Shown piece by piece: positions 1 to 12,311 of a stretch of DNA of 64,000 bases. This DNA comes from Prunus persica. Lineage: Eukaryota > Streptophyta > Magnoliopsida > Rosales > Rosaceae. Position numbers and translations under genes: made by a program. The notes beneath the pieces were generated by a model that was given only the letters and a program-made list of their open reading frames with translations, was not told the DNA's origin and did no database searches. Every line of letters begins with the position of its first letter. The first letter of the stretch is position 1. Location of the stretch: contig NC_034013.1 of assembly GCF_000346465.2 (NCBI RefSeq), forward strand, positions 13,460,486 to 13,524,485, in the 5' to 3' direction.

Positions 1-661
1 ATGTAGCAGTTGATATGTTAATAATCAGTTTATTATAAATCAGCTAATATGATTAGAAAAATGTAATCGCTTCAGTATTGCACGGTTTTGTTATTTGTTG
101 ATGTTGTTTCTTGGAAGGTGTATAAAATGTACGGAAATCAGGTAAGGTCATTTTCAAAATGAGCATGCCTAAAGTTTAGGTTCCCACGCTTGACCCTACC
201 ATGACTGTGCATGCATGAGGTGATGGTGATGAAATAAAGTAACCCACTACTACTTCAAATTCCTTTGAAAGCCTGAAGTCACAGTTTGTTCAATTATAAA
301 AGGTTAGGGTTCCTCCAATTATAAAAGGTTAATATCTTCTTGTGCTTTTTGTTTGATTGTTCCTTTTTCCCATTTTGCTAAAGATTCTTATGCTTTTTTC
401 TGGTCAACTTGTTCAATGTGCTTGAGTTACATGGAGTTTTAGACCACGCAGTGTTATCCGATAGGGAAATTTTGACATGCTGGATTGTTAAGACACTTCA
501 ATCTTTTTTAAGTTCGAAATAATAAATTTACCAGCCAAAACTGCTTTTGCGTGCAGCTTTTCACAAAATTGATTGCACAGGGCATTACATTTTTCTCAAA
601 AGGGGCTATGATAATGAAGAATACAAAAACGTAAGAAAATTACAACATGTTATGAGGATAA
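1..661. other. intergenic, nothing recognised
   Basis: AT-rich sequence downstream of the pseudouridine synthase stop codon. I see no coding exon, RNA gene or clear repeat. The part nearest 661 is expected to hold the 3'UTR and poly(A) region of the minus-strand gene. Confidence 0.5.
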
Positions 662-3600
662 CTAGCTGAGTGATGCCCAATCCGGATATGGGCATTCATA
701 AGTCCATCCAGGTGCAGAATATCGAACACAGTGTAGCCACAGAGCCTCTTCATGAACATTGTATCTGCAATTATAATCACATTCATCAAATGGAAGTTGA
801 AAACAGTCGGTATCGGATTTTATATGGTTACATCATATGCATCAAAGAATATTCATGAAGACTGCACACGAAGAACGACAATTTTTACCCTTTTGGAACC
901 AAATCTGGACAATTTGTACACATGGGATCGATGCTGAAATCTTCATTGGAATCTACATGTTCGGTGGATAAATTTTCGCAAAAATCAGATGCCAGGATCG
1001 ATGCTGAGCGATCATTAACATGTTTGGACAGGTAAAGCAAGTCATTGGCTATTGGATAGCCTGCATGTTGCAAATGTACACGTATCTACATCACAGAAAA
1101 GGGGAGATCATTTAGGTAATCCAAATCTTTGCTTCAGATCAATAAGAATGAAAATGCAGAGCTATATGTCTTTAGAAGATGTGGAAAATTCAGAAAACAA
1201 AATGAAAAGTAGAGTCATCAAAAGAATAAGCATAGCAAAGTTTCACTCAATTAAATTGAGAATGAAAATTACCAAAGAGAACCAAAAAGAAAAGCATACG
1301 ATGCATTTTGCACACTTACAGTACAGAATTAAAAAGGGAGAAAATATTCGTTTTCCAATAGCAACCTTTTAAAAAAAGGTTGTGTTACATCACCCATATA
1401 ATTATCAGGCATTTAATTACCTGATGAGTTCGGCCAGTGACTGGTTCACACAAGACAAGGCTATGAACTCCATTAGTACTGAGTCTAGTAAACTTTGTAC
1501 AAGCAGTCTTCCCCTTTATGGGAGTAGTATCACCACAAGCACCAACCTGCATAAACGAGAGATGGCTATTGTTCAGTATTGTTCATAGAGGCTATCAATG
1601 TCATGTCGTCACTAGTCTAGTTGGTCCATCCGAAATTGTAAGAGACCAGTTCGCAATGCGTAAAAACACAAGGCAGGAAGTTGCAAACAAGCAACCTCAC
1701 CAACAACAATCACAGAGAAGGCTACAAAAACAAACTCAAAGATCCTATGGTTTAAACAGCAACTAGTAGCATCATGCACACATTAACCCACCTCTGCTGT
1801 GCTCCTTTGTTCTCGAGCATTATGATTTATGTTAGCATCTACAACTTGCTGGGAGAGAGAGAAAAAAATAATCTGTCAATCCTAACATTAAGAGAAGCAT
1901 TTTTAACAACCAGCTTTAACAAAAGTAAACCTCCTGCTCAGGAAATTCCCCAGCAACTCTTGCAATGTACTGTTTCTTGATCATCCCTCCCTCAATCTGC
2001 AACAATTTCATTTTGACTTCAAAAAATTAAGAACTTTCTTATCCACAAAGCATGAAAAGAACACAATGCTTAAATAAGTCATCAAAACAGAACTCTTGAA
2101 TATCTACAAAAAACAGTGGAACAAGAAAAACTGATTTCTTGAATATCCACAAAGCGTGATGTGCATGCAACCAATGCCACTTCTTAGACAATCCTGAATA
2201 TTACCAGTCAAATAATTGGGAAAACCCAGGCTTATCTATATGCAAGTAGTCATGTGGACCAGATATAAAAGACAAGTGATGGGCTTTATGATTTTGCCTA
2301 GCATGATAAAACTAAAGAGATCAGTATACTTTATCTCTGACATGTAGCACATAACCAATTACAAAAGTGTACCCCTGTAATGCATGTAGCTCCTGGACTA
2401 TATCGAACTGTAAGGGTTTAGTTATGATAGAAACCCTAATTGGACTATATCCAATTACATAAGTATATTTTAAACCCTAATTGTAGTGTGACAGAAACCA
2501 AATCACCATAAATTTCTGCTACCATAATACACAGGCTTTGGTTGTGATATTCCACGGCCATGTGATGACTTAGTTTACGGAAAATTTAACTAATACATTG
2601 TTTGTTCAAGTATCATATAATCAAATTTTATAGATGAAAGCTTACCTGTTGCCTAAAAAAGTCAGCTTTTGAAGCACTTCTGGCCAAGATAAGGAGTCCT
2701 GAGACAAGACGATCTAGTCGATGGACCGCTGGCATGATCATATCAAGGAAAATATAATGAAGCAAATAAAGACTCCATTTGAAAATATCATATGTAACTT
2801 CAAAATACATGCTGCCAGAAGTATAATATTTGCGTGAAAGTTAGGTTACGAAATAGAGGTGCCAAGCCATGCTCCGCCTCAAGGATGCCAACAACGGTAT
2901 TCTTACGATATTGACCACACGGATGCACCTAGATAACAGAAGAAACTAACAGGCATAAGACTCCATAATCAGGTTGTGGGAGATGAGAAAAATGTTCCTC
3001 ACCCGCTAGGCAAATATGTCATAATCCTACTAACCGGAATAGATGCAGGTTTACAAACAGTAACCACATCTGGTTCTTTTTGGAGAATCAACACATCCGA
3101 AGTCAACACTGGTGGTTCATGCCTACAAACAACCCTTACCACATTAATTGGTAGCTCGACAACTTTGAAATAGAGATTTGAATCAATCACCCAATTAAGA
3201 AAAAGATCATAAGTACACAGAAAACAAATTGAAAAAAAAGATAAAGCAAGCAGAGTTAAAGGAATCGACTACAAGAAAACCACAGACCTGTGCAGGAAGT
3301 GGCTTATCTTCTCTGACGTTTTAACTATGTAGGAAACTGGCACCATCTCTCCATCAACTCGTATCCTTCCACATTTCACTGCGCTAACCTGCAATGCATC
3401 ACAATCCATAACAATATGCAGAGTAAAACTTGGAGTAAATTGTCACTAAAACATTTAATTAAAATACAAAGCAATTTTCTTTATTAAAAAAACATCAAAA
3501 CTCTTACATAGTAATCATGAGACCGGCCTTTAAACTCATCAGTGAACAAGTCAACAATGGTCTTCCCCGCCCAGCGATTCTTAACCTAAAACCCAGTAGC

Positions 3601-3889
3601 ACAGAATTAGGGTTTAATCACACTCAACTAATCACATTCCCAAATTAAGCAGATTGGCTTACATGAGCGATGAACTCGAAGTAGTAGGGTCTCACATGGC
3701 GCCTCCCTGCAACATTCCCGCCAAAATAAAAATGCTTTCTTTCAATTACTGTTAATATTTTACAAAGAAATGAAACAGCTTTCGAACCCAGAAGTTACCG
3801 TTGCGAAAGATGTAATCTAGTCGGTGTGGAGGGTTGGCTGGGGTTTGCCAGACGATCTCCATGTTCTCTTCTTCCAACTTCCTCTTCAT
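662..3889 (-). CDS. RNA pseudouridine synthase, RluA/RluD family (RNA pseudouridine synthase 7-like)
   Basis: Predicted to isomerise uridine to pseudouridine in RNA. I read twelve exons on the minus strand: 3799-3889, 3663-3706, 3508-3585, 3288-3388, 3035-3122, 2850-2928, 2646-2728, 1931-1996, 1792-1848, 1421-1546, 889-1085 and 662-764. They sum to 1113 nt (370 aa), in frame throughout with GT-AG introns. The protein starts MKRKLEEENMEIVWQ. An S4-like segment (GRIRVDGEMVPVSY) comes before the catalytic block PVHRLDRLVSGLL, where the Asp of HRLDR (about residue 166) is the family's catalytic aspartate. The later motifs IEGGMIKKQYIARV and EPVTGRTHQIRVHLQHAGYPI are typical of RluA-type synthases. 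The C-terminal extension has a CxxC (MCTNCP) and ends WLHCVRYSAPGW...WASLS. Length and layout match the Arabidopsis PUS7 type as I recall it. Localisation is not evident. Its start lies 415 bp from the divergent MUB gene. Confidence 0.9.
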
Positions 3890-4304
3890 TTTTCGGCTTT
3901 ATTATCAAAAAAATTGCTTTTGCAAGAGAATCACAGCCCTAGCGCCCAAACCGCCCTAAAACGACGTCGTCTGGGCCCCCGCAGGCGGATTTAGGATTAG
4001 AAATTATGTCGCTTTCATACTATCGATCTTTTGACCTCGAACGACGTCGTAGTCAGCTTTGGCAACACTTTTTCTTCTTCAGCAGCTCACCCCCAACAAG
4101 AAGCACCAACCTTCAACCTCCGTAGAAGAAAGAAATACAAGAAGAAGAAGAGTCTCAGAATTGCTTAGGCTGATCGTCTGCTACGCGAAAGGAAAAGGGT
4201 CGGGCTTCAGAAGTGCCAGAGTGCCAGAGTGCCACGTTGCCACGTGGAAGCAATCAGTCGGTGGATAGGTGAAAAGTCGAAAGTCAAAAGCTTGACGGGG
4301 AGAG
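3890..4304. promoter_or_regulatory. divergent intergenic promoter region with two identical ACGACGTCGT palindromes
   Basis: This 415 bp spacer separates two ATGs that point away from each other, so it must hold both promoters and both 5'UTRs. The 10-bp palindrome ACGACGTCGT occurs at 3961-3970 and again at 4041-4050, exactly 80 bp apart. Its GACGTC core is the C-box type site known for plant bZIP (TGA/HY5-like) factors. I see no strong TATA box for either gene. Binding is inference. Confidence 0.55.
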
Positions 4305-5839
4305 ATGCCGGAGGAGGATTTGGTGGACATAAAGTTCAGGTTGTATGATGGTTCCGATATTGGGCCGTTCAGCTACTCATCGGCCTCCACCGTTGATATG
4401 CTTAAGCAGAGGGTCGTCTCCGATTGGCCCAAAGGTTTGTCTTGCAACTTGCTGTTTCTTAGTACTTAATTTCTTTGTGAATTTGTTTGCTATTATGCTT
4501 GTCAATTTCATTGTGTTTCCAATTTGGAATTTTGATGTTGATTTGGATTTTTATGTCAATCTAAGTTTGAAGTTTCAGTTTTGGGCAATCAAAATTTTAG
4601 GAGCTTTTGAAAGAGCCTTTTTAATTGAATCTTAAGCTAATTTTCTAATAATTAGAACAACCCAAAACAATTTTGAGTCTCACTTATTGTGGAATTGGTA
4701 TTTTTTGTGAGTATAGTTACAAATTTATTACTTTGACTCCCTTTTTTTCCCCATATGAATTCTCTGTTTTTCCATCCTTTGTTTATCTAGTTTTGATTTT
4801 CTTGAGATGCCCTTTTGATTTTTGTATAGGCAAAACTATGACACCCAAGACAGCTAATGAAGTGAAACTGATGAGTTTTGGCAAAATTTTGGAAAACAAC
4901 AAGACAGTGGGTCAATGCAAATTACCTTTTGGTGATGTTGGTGGGGGAGTTATCATAATGCATGTTGTTGTACAGCCAGCTATAGAAAAGGCTAAAACAG
5001 GTAAGATTTCCATTATGATCTAAATCTCAGAAAGTTTCGTTGCTTGTGGGTTGCAAAGACTACTTAATCTTGTGCTGTTTTCAGAGTTAAATTTGATATC
5101 TATAAATGAATTCGATGTTGTTATATCATATACTTCTGAACATTGATTTTGGGTGAATTGTGCACTGGCTTGTTTATTGCAGCCTTTATGCCTGGAGAAT
5201 TTAATTGTAAATTCCTCTTAAAACTTTTGAACCATTGTTCAACAATCAACTAGGAAACTAACTGGTACAAAAAGTTTGTCATGTGGACGTTGTCATTACT
5301 TATTAGCATTTGGTTTGAGCCTATGAGAAGTTTGCTTTCTCTCGTTTCCTTCAACAGGAGATATATCTTCTATGGTGTTTACTCCAGCAATTCATTGTTA
5401 TTAATGGCGTGTATACTGTCTGTGAAAGGGGAGCAACCTAAGATCAGAAAAGATTTGAGATTAAAGAAAGGCTTATAATGAAGACAACCGTCAATAGGAG
5501 AGAGCCATTTTGTTTATGACCTTACTATGTCTTCCCTTAGGAAGAACAATTAACTTCCCAAGAATGGAGGGATGCATATATTAAAACCATCCTTGTTGGT
5601 TACTGCTATTTGTTTGGAAGTTTTTCACTCAAAAAGTAACAACGTGGGTTTTACTGATCCTAATAGTTATAAATGGCAAAACTAATTTGGAATGGGATTA
5701 ATTAAGTGAAGTTTTGTTGCCCTCCACATTTGATTTTATAAGCTTGAGGTTTCTGAAAAGCTTGTCATGGTTATTCTGAACAGAAAAGAAGGTTGATGAT
5801 TTGCCCCGGAAAGTTGTCTGCTCCTGTTCCATATTGTGA
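4305..5839 (+). CDS. MUB: membrane-anchored ubiquitin-fold protein (MUB)
   Basis: MUB proteins are small ubiquitin-fold proteins tethered to the plasma membrane by C-terminal lipidation. In Arabidopsis they dock group VI ubiquitin E2 enzymes. Three exons are read: 4305-4434, 4830-5000 and 5784-5839, 357 nt in total (118 aa), with GT-AG introns of 395 and 783 bp. The protein starts MPEEDLVDIKFRLYDGSDIG, continues with the beta-grasp core (FGKILENNKTVGQCK, GGGVIIMHVVVQP) and ends KVVCSCSIL. The last four residues form a CaaX box with terminal Leu, which by established prenylation rules favours geranylgeranylation. The extra Cys two residues upstream is a possible palmitoylation site. The closest remembered relatives are the Arabidopsis MUB3-6 group. 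I chose the ATG at 4305 because it opens directly into the conserved N-terminus. Confidence 0.93.
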
Positions 5840-7027
5840 AAGAAACTGTTTGATGTTGGGATCTGATGACTTGGGAATGAATGATTTGGCTACAGTAACC
5901 ATCTCCGGGCATACGTTTGTTCATTTTTCTTGCAGCACCAATGTGTACAAGTTGTGATGTGTGTACAGAAAACCATGTTGTTGGTGATTTCAATAGTTGC
6001 AAGGCTTTTGTCTTCCACCATCACAGATTGCTTTTTCTTTTGTTCATCTATCCATTTGTTATGTGCCTTTTCCTGTGTCTTGTCCTATAGGTTTGCTTGG
6101 ATGATTGTAGCAGTAATACAAAGCTGTATAGACCTTATTAATGCAAAGATCCACAGTTCAACTACAAGGAGCAATGTGTTTATGCTGTGTTTGTCTGAGT
6201 GGTAGACTAGGACAGTAGCGTAACATTGCAGGATGAAATTTCTGAAGTGGAATTTGCATCAACTAGTGCAGATGCATATTTGGATCACCAACGTCCATTT
6301 TGACACTGCATGCAAAAACGTCCTAACGATTGAGAAAAACCTGCTCTCTTTCTTGTTCGTTCGAACAAGACCACGACCATAAACTACGGATTGAATAAGT
6401 GAAATACATAATCTGAAAAATCAAGTATAGTAGTTGTCTAGTTCTATAAATTTCTTTTTTATGGATGTTAAATTTTTTTTTTTCTTAAAGTAAGATCCAG
6501 CGAGTATTCTCTTACTCAATTGAACATAAATTCTGCATAACTTTGTTGACAAGTGGATCAAAGGTTTTGTTCTAATCTTCATTTAAAGAAACATCAAGTG
6601 TTGACTTGAAACTTACTCTCTAATTTTCACCATCTTTATTGGAGGAGGTTTCGAGTTCATATCTCGTGAACAAGGACCATGCTTCCATGAATGAACGATT
6701 GAGTTAGGAGGGCAATTCGCAAGCCTCTTGTGTAATATAATCTGTTGTAATTCTAGATAGTCTACAAGATAACCATGTGTCAAGGTAAAGAGAAACAGAG
6801 GGTACAGAAACCGGTTGAGAACAAAGAAATTTCCGAGATTGTATACTAGCTTAAGATCAGATACTACACTCAACAGCTACTAAAGTACAAAAACTTCAAA
6901 TAACAAAGCCTCGGATTCTGATCGAAGATGACAAACAAATCGACTCTCTCAAGGTCACCACAAATTTGGCAATCCTGCAACAGGGGAAATCAAAGAAAAT
7001 AATAGTACAGAGAAACAATGGATTTTT
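5840..7027. other. 3' flanks between convergent genes; possible repeat remnant
   Basis: This lies between the MUB stop codon and the GSA stop codon, so it contains both 3'UTRs. At 6613-6873 the minus strand has an 86-codon frame with no domain I recognise. Its composition resembles retroelement-derived DNA, but I cannot classify it. Confidence 0.35.
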
Positions 7028-9409
7028 CTAAATCTGCCTAAAAACTCTATCTGCAGCGGCTATCGTATTTTGGATGTCTTCATGAGTATGAGCCAAGCTT
7101 GTAAACCCAGCCTCAAACTGGGAAGGAGCAAGGTATACGCCTTCCTCCAGTAGTCCCCTGTAAAACTTTGCAAACTTTGTGGTGTCACTCTTTTTCGCGT
7201 CATCAAAGTTGTAGACAGGCCCTTCAGTGAAGAAAAAACCAAACATCCCGCTTATATACCCACCACATATTGCATGCCCAGCCCTCTTCCCAGACTCTAT
7301 TATACCTTGAATGAGTTCACTTGTGATCTTATTCAGGTATTCGTAACTTCCTGGCTCCTTCAACCTCTTAAGGGTATGAATCCCAGCAGTCATCGCTAAT
7401 GGATTTCCACTCAAGGTCCCAGCCTGGTACATTGGTCCTGCTGGTGCCACAATTTCCATTATCTCCCTCCTTCCACCATATGCACCAACTGGCAGGCCAC
7501 CACCAATGATCTTTCCAAGTGTTGTTAAATCAGGAGTAATGCCAAAATACTCCTGTGCTCCACCATAAGACAAACGGAATCCAGTCATCACTTCATCAAA
7601 AATGAGGAGAGCGCCATGTTCTTTGGTGAGTTTGCGTATGCCATTAAGGAAATCAGATTTAGGAACAATGAAGCCAGAGTTCCCAACAACAGGTTCAAGG
7701 ATGATTCCTGCTATTTCTCCTTTGTGACTTTCAAAAAGCGCTTCCACTGCCGACAAGTCATTGTAGGGGGCCGTTAGAGTATCAATAGTGGCTGCTTTAG
7801 GAACACCTGGTGAGTCTGGAAGTCCTAATGTGGCCACTCCACTACCAGCCTTGACAAGGAATGGATCGGCATGGCCATGGTAACAGCCCTCAAACTTAAT
7901 GATCTTTGGTCGGCTAGTGTATGCACGAGCCAGGCGGAGCACACCCATGCATGCTTCTGTGCCTGAGTTGACAAATCGGACCATTTCTATGCTTGGAACA
8001 GCGGAGATCACCATTTCTGCAAGAACATTCTCTAGAAGACAAGGTGCACCAAAGCTTGTTCCTTTCTTCATTGTTTCAGCCAGAGCTGCAAGTACCTGAA
8101 AGTAAGTGTTAATCCAAGATAATTGAGTTATATAATAACTATCTTTGCTACTACGAATTGACAAGGTGAAGATTAACAGTCAATTCTTTTTGATCTTTCT
8201 ATTCTGTCCGGGAGAGGGATTTTTAACTTGAGATGCCTATGTGCTAGCCTTATTAAGGACTTATCATGGGCGATTCTCCTTAACAAAAAATGAGGTGCCT
8301 ACATCATTGTCCTAAAATATATAACTCCTTTGGGAGAAATGCGTATGTGGTATTAGAGAAACTATATTACATATATGTAATACAAAACTCAGTGGAAAAA
8401 TATAATGAGAGAAGGAAAGAAATAAGTCAGTTCTATTCTCCAAAACAATAACAGAAACAATGTGAATTGATCCTTGGATCAAGACTGTCAACAGAAGCAA
8501 GTGAAATTCATAATAGATTACAAGAACAGAGAATAATACCTTGTCATCCGCGTGACCGATTATCGCAGGTCCCCAGGAACCCACATAATCAATATACTCA
8601 TTGCCATCTATGTCCCACATGTGAGAGCCCTTGACAGAATCAATCACAATAGGTTGTCCGCCAACAGACTTAAAGGCACGTACGGGGGAATTCACACCTC
8701 CAGGCATCAACTCCTACAACAACAAAAAAAGTTGTGTCAGCAAGCAATAACAGATTTTGAAGCAATTTCTTCTATTCAACATCTGATGTAGAAAAAGTTA
8801 AAATGACACATATCCTAAAATATAGCAACTCAACATAACCATTTGAGTTCGGATCCCACGTTTCAATGACTAAAAGATTTGAATTTCATCGTCAGCAATC
8901 AGAACCTTAAACAAACTGGAATTGGATAACCCAAATTCAAATTCCCACGCTTGTTAAAACATCATCAAGACTAAAGCTTCAGTTGCAACATCAAATATAT
9001 TCACCTGTAATCACAAAACACAGAAATTCCAATATTTCTAAGCCAAACCCACATCTCCAAATCAACTAAAACTCACCATTACAAATCAATCCCAAGATTC
9101 CAGCTTCTCTACTTATCTTTCTCATATTCCTAACGGATCACTACGAATCTATATCCCACCTCACTCAAAATCCTTAACAACTATTGGAAAAGAAAAGAGA
9201 TTTAGACAAGATGGAAACTGTACCTTGGCGGCTTTGAAAGCCTGCTCAGATTTCTCGAGGGTGAAACTCTTCTTCTCGTCGAGAGAGACGGCCATTTTGA
9301 CAGTGCAAAAACGCCGAGACGATTGCGAAAATCGTGAACTGGGTCTCTGAGAAAGCTTCGGAGTTGAGCGGGACAGCCCTACAGCTACCCCAGGGATTGT
9401 GTTAGCCAT
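7028..9409 (-). CDS. GSA: glutamate-1-semialdehyde 2,1-aminomutase, chloroplastic
   Basis: PLP enzyme that converts glutamate-1-semialdehyde to 5-aminolevulinate, the committed C5-pathway step to chlorophyll and haem in plastids. Three exons are read: 9224-9409, 8540-8713 and 7028-8095, 1428 nt in total (475 aa), the usual plant length. The first roughly 45 residues ([18 protein letters not shown]..., rich in Ser and Arg) look like a chloroplast transit peptide. They are followed by a mature start near [12 protein letters not shown]. Diagnostic blocks are [54 protein letters not shown] (PLP-pyridine Asp about residue 287) and [18 protein letters not shown], whose Lys at about residue 315 should form the Schiff base. 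A GTG 15 bp upstream is in frame, but the ATG at 9409 is the normal start. All key residues are present, so the gene looks functional. Confidence 0.97.
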
Positions 9410-9950
9410 GATTGCTCCAAGCACTCTGTCTCTCTCTTGCTGGAGCTATTTCGGTCAAGAAGAAGATAAGTGTACGTACGAGTGAGACCACGACCTTAGA
9501 CTACGGATTACATAGAAGATGCAAGCCATGTGGGCCGGGTTCGGGTTATAACGGGTCGGGTCGGGCATTTATTGAAAGTCAACAGAGTTGGGCCTGACTC
9601 TGAGCCGCCTGACGTATTTCTTGGTAATAAAACATAAGGTGAATGAAAATAAAATATTGCATTATTGGGGCTTGACCATCCAATGCACATATACATTGTG
9701 ACAACATTTTTCCTACTAATCACAATTCTGGCATGGCATTGGAAATGAATATTTTGTGTACTTTTCATTTTCTTTCTCCCAATGCTGAATACTTTGACAT
9801 CAAAATGTGAGATGCTAGTTTGTTATTGATTTCAATTTTAGTAGAGTATTCAACACCGCCCTGAAACTTCTTAATTTCCATCTCAATTGCTACCTCATGT
9901 CCACAAATAGAAATATTGGAGGAAATTAAATGTTAAGGAACAAAATATTG
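9410..9950. other. GSA upstream region
   Basis: 5' flank of the minus-strand GSA gene, expected to hold its promoter and 5'UTR. I see no convincing TATA box. The sequence from about 9600 becomes AT-rich and leads into the copia remnant. Confidence 0.35.
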
Positions 9951-9954
9951 GAGG

Positions 9955-10115
9955 AATCTAACAATGTTAGTAGACTGTTTAATCGACTTATTTTCAATTT
10001 AGGAACACAGAATAAAAAAAAATTCAATTCAAGAAAGTAGGTATTTTTACTTTAATTTTGTTCTCCTGAGAGATTTGGTGAAATTGCAATTCTTATTTTC
10101 AATTTTCAATTTGAG
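9955..10115 (+). repeat. direct repeat, copy 1 of 2, flanking a copia remnant
   Basis: About 150 bp starting near GTTAGTAGACTGTTTAATC recurs in the same orientation at 10942-11105 with scattered mismatches. The two copies bracket the copia RNase H fragment and its LTR pieces. They could be an old flanking duplication or part of a nested element. Confidence 0.6.
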
Positions 10116-10930
10116 TGGATTCTTGTACTCTAAGTTACCAAGTTGGCTTTATTTAATTAAAACTTAATTAAACATAACTAAATAACTCTTAACATCCTCC
10201 CTTAAACTAATTTATGCTGAAAATAGTTTAGGATTTGTTGACCACCACATAGTCTTATTAATCTGCAGCTTCTCCTTTATCAATACGTCAAACTGAGAAA
10301 ACTCCAAGCATGTTCCTCAGCTTCTTGAACGTAGGTTGCTTTAATGGCGTGGTCATAATATCTGCAATGTGTTCTCTCCTCTTGCAATACTGCAATTCAA
10401 TCTTTCCATCCTTGCACAAATCTCTTAGAAAATGGAAGCGAACATAAATATGTTTACTCCTTCCATGCATAACTGGTTTCCTTAACAGCTTGATGCACAA
10501 TAGATGATTTTTTGACCCTTTTGCTCATTTCCAAGTACTTTGAACATCTTTCTAAGCCAAACAGCTTGACAAGAGTTTGAAGCTAGTGCCACAAATTCAG
10601 CTTCAGTTGTGGAAAGTGTCAGTATCTGGTGCTTCTTTGATGACCACGATATTTAAGTCTTAATTAAATAAAGCTGACTTGGTAACTCAGAGTCCAAGTC
10701 AATGAGGATTCCTAGTTTGTAGGAGTGGTGATTAAGGTCGTTCATCACAGTTAGAAGTGTTTCGTTGCTTTCGTTTAATTCCACAAAATCTGTACAAGTT
10801 GATTTAGTGTTTAACGTGCAGTGTAGATCAATTCTATTTCAATTGTAATATTGTTTCATGAGTATTTTCCAGTTTTCAAGTTCAATAGCTTCAAACTTTC
10901 AATTTCTTTTGAGTTCCAACATTACATCCC
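10110..10930 (-). mobile_element. rearranged Ty1/copia remnant (RNase H end, PPT, LTR pieces)
   Basis: On the minus strand, 10622 down to 10288 encodes the copia RNase H end: STTEAEFVALASNSCQAVWL, then HGRSKHIYVRFHFLRDLCKD, EHIADIMTTPLKQPTFKKL and LRNMLGV. A frame break lies near 10500. A polypurine tract (AAGGGAGGA, minus strand, about 10195-10205) is followed by TGTTAAGAG, a plausible LTR start. LTR-like sequence also lies at 10655-10925 in the opposite orientation, ending TTCCAACA, so the element has been inverted or scrambled. No gag, protease, integrase or reverse transcriptase remains here. Confidence 0.75.
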
Positions 10931-10941
10931 AATTGCTATCT

Positions 10942-11105
10942 AACCATGTTAGTAGACTGTTTAATCAACTTATTTTCAATTTAGGAACGGATAATTAAAA
11001 AATTCAATTCAAGAAGTAGTAGGTATTTTTACTTTAATTTTGTTCTTCCGAGATATTTGGTGAAATTGCAATTCTTATTTTCAATCTTGAAACTGAGTGG
11101 ATTGT
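10942..11105 (+). repeat. direct repeat, copy 2 of 2, flanking a copia remnant
   Basis: Second copy of the roughly 150 bp direct repeat that starts at 9955. It shares the blocks TAGACTGTTTAATC, GGTATTTTTACTTTAATTTT and GGTGAAATTGCAATTCTTAT. Confidence 0.6.
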
Positions 11106-12311
11106 TTAATCAATTCTCAAAATAGGCTGTAACATTATGCAAAAGCAAATATTGTTTTGTCAACAATTTTGATTAATTTGTAGGAAAAAATCATTTGTGT
11201 GGACGTAATACTTAGCATCAGGAAAAGTAATTTATATATTGTTTGTCAAAAGAAATCCTATTTGTTAGATTGAAAATGTGGTAATGTTTTTTATACAACG
11301 CTATGTACTAACATAATGATGCACAAATCTTATAGATCTTATCTCTATTGTTGATTTCGCATCCAACATTAGAAAAAGAATTTGACTTATAGCATGTTTA
11401 TTACTCTATAATCGAGTGAGTAATAATTAATTTGAACATGAGTTTGATTGAGGAGTCATTTTGAATTTCCATTGAAGTTATATATTAATTCACCTAAATT
11501 AGAATTGAAACTAATTTAATTATTAAAATTTTATTGTTCTCAATAATGTACTCATGATGAGTTGCTTTTCCAATAATAAGAATAGCATCCGTACTAGCCA
11601 AGAGTTTAATTCTTACAAAATCAGAAGTTGAGTTTCTAATATTATGTGAACCGCACTTGTATTTTCATTCCTAAATGATTAAGTAAACGCAAGATAATCC
11701 ATAAATTGTAATTGAAAACCAACTATTTTTATATAAAAAAATTGATTACGAATATGTGAACATGTCGTTTGAAGGGTAAATGGCCTTTGATATTATGTAT
11801 GGAAAAAACCAAAGATGACAAGCTAGACAGAGCAGATCGGTGTCAGCAATAAATCTCTTTGCCCCATATTTTTTAGAAACATTATACCAAAAGGAATATT
11901 CCTTTAATATCACATTTGAGCTTTTGCATCTCCAACAAAGTAATGACAGTAAACCATATCCTATACTATAGTCTATAGTATATTACTATATACACAGGAG
12001 AGAAACCCAAAACATGTCAAAAACTCAATTTGAAGTTCAGGCCCAGCCAAGTCTCTCTCTGTCACCATGCATTTCTACCCTAATCCATCTTCAGCCAATC
12101 CACCACCCAAAACACCATTTCAGGTACACAAATCCCAGAAAAGAGTTGAAACCATCCAAAAACAGAGAAGGGCAAAATAGGTCTCTTAGGAAAGCTCAAA
12201 CTAGCTTAGCTATACTAAATCCTGCTTTAGGTGCTTTATATAATTGTCGTTTTTGTTGTTGTCATGTCGTGTGATATTATAGTAAGGTGATCTTTTGCTA
12301 ATATTGAGATA
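11106..12311. other. intergenic AT-rich sequence
   Basis: No gene recognised. The frame at 12014-12274 on the plus strand has no family resemblance or start context that I would defend. The part closest to 12311 is the 3' flank of the TPD1-like gene. Confidence 0.4.

Noticed and set aside
5281..5478. 65-codon plus-strand frame in the MUB gene
   Set aside because: It lies wholly inside MUB intron 2 and has no conserved content.
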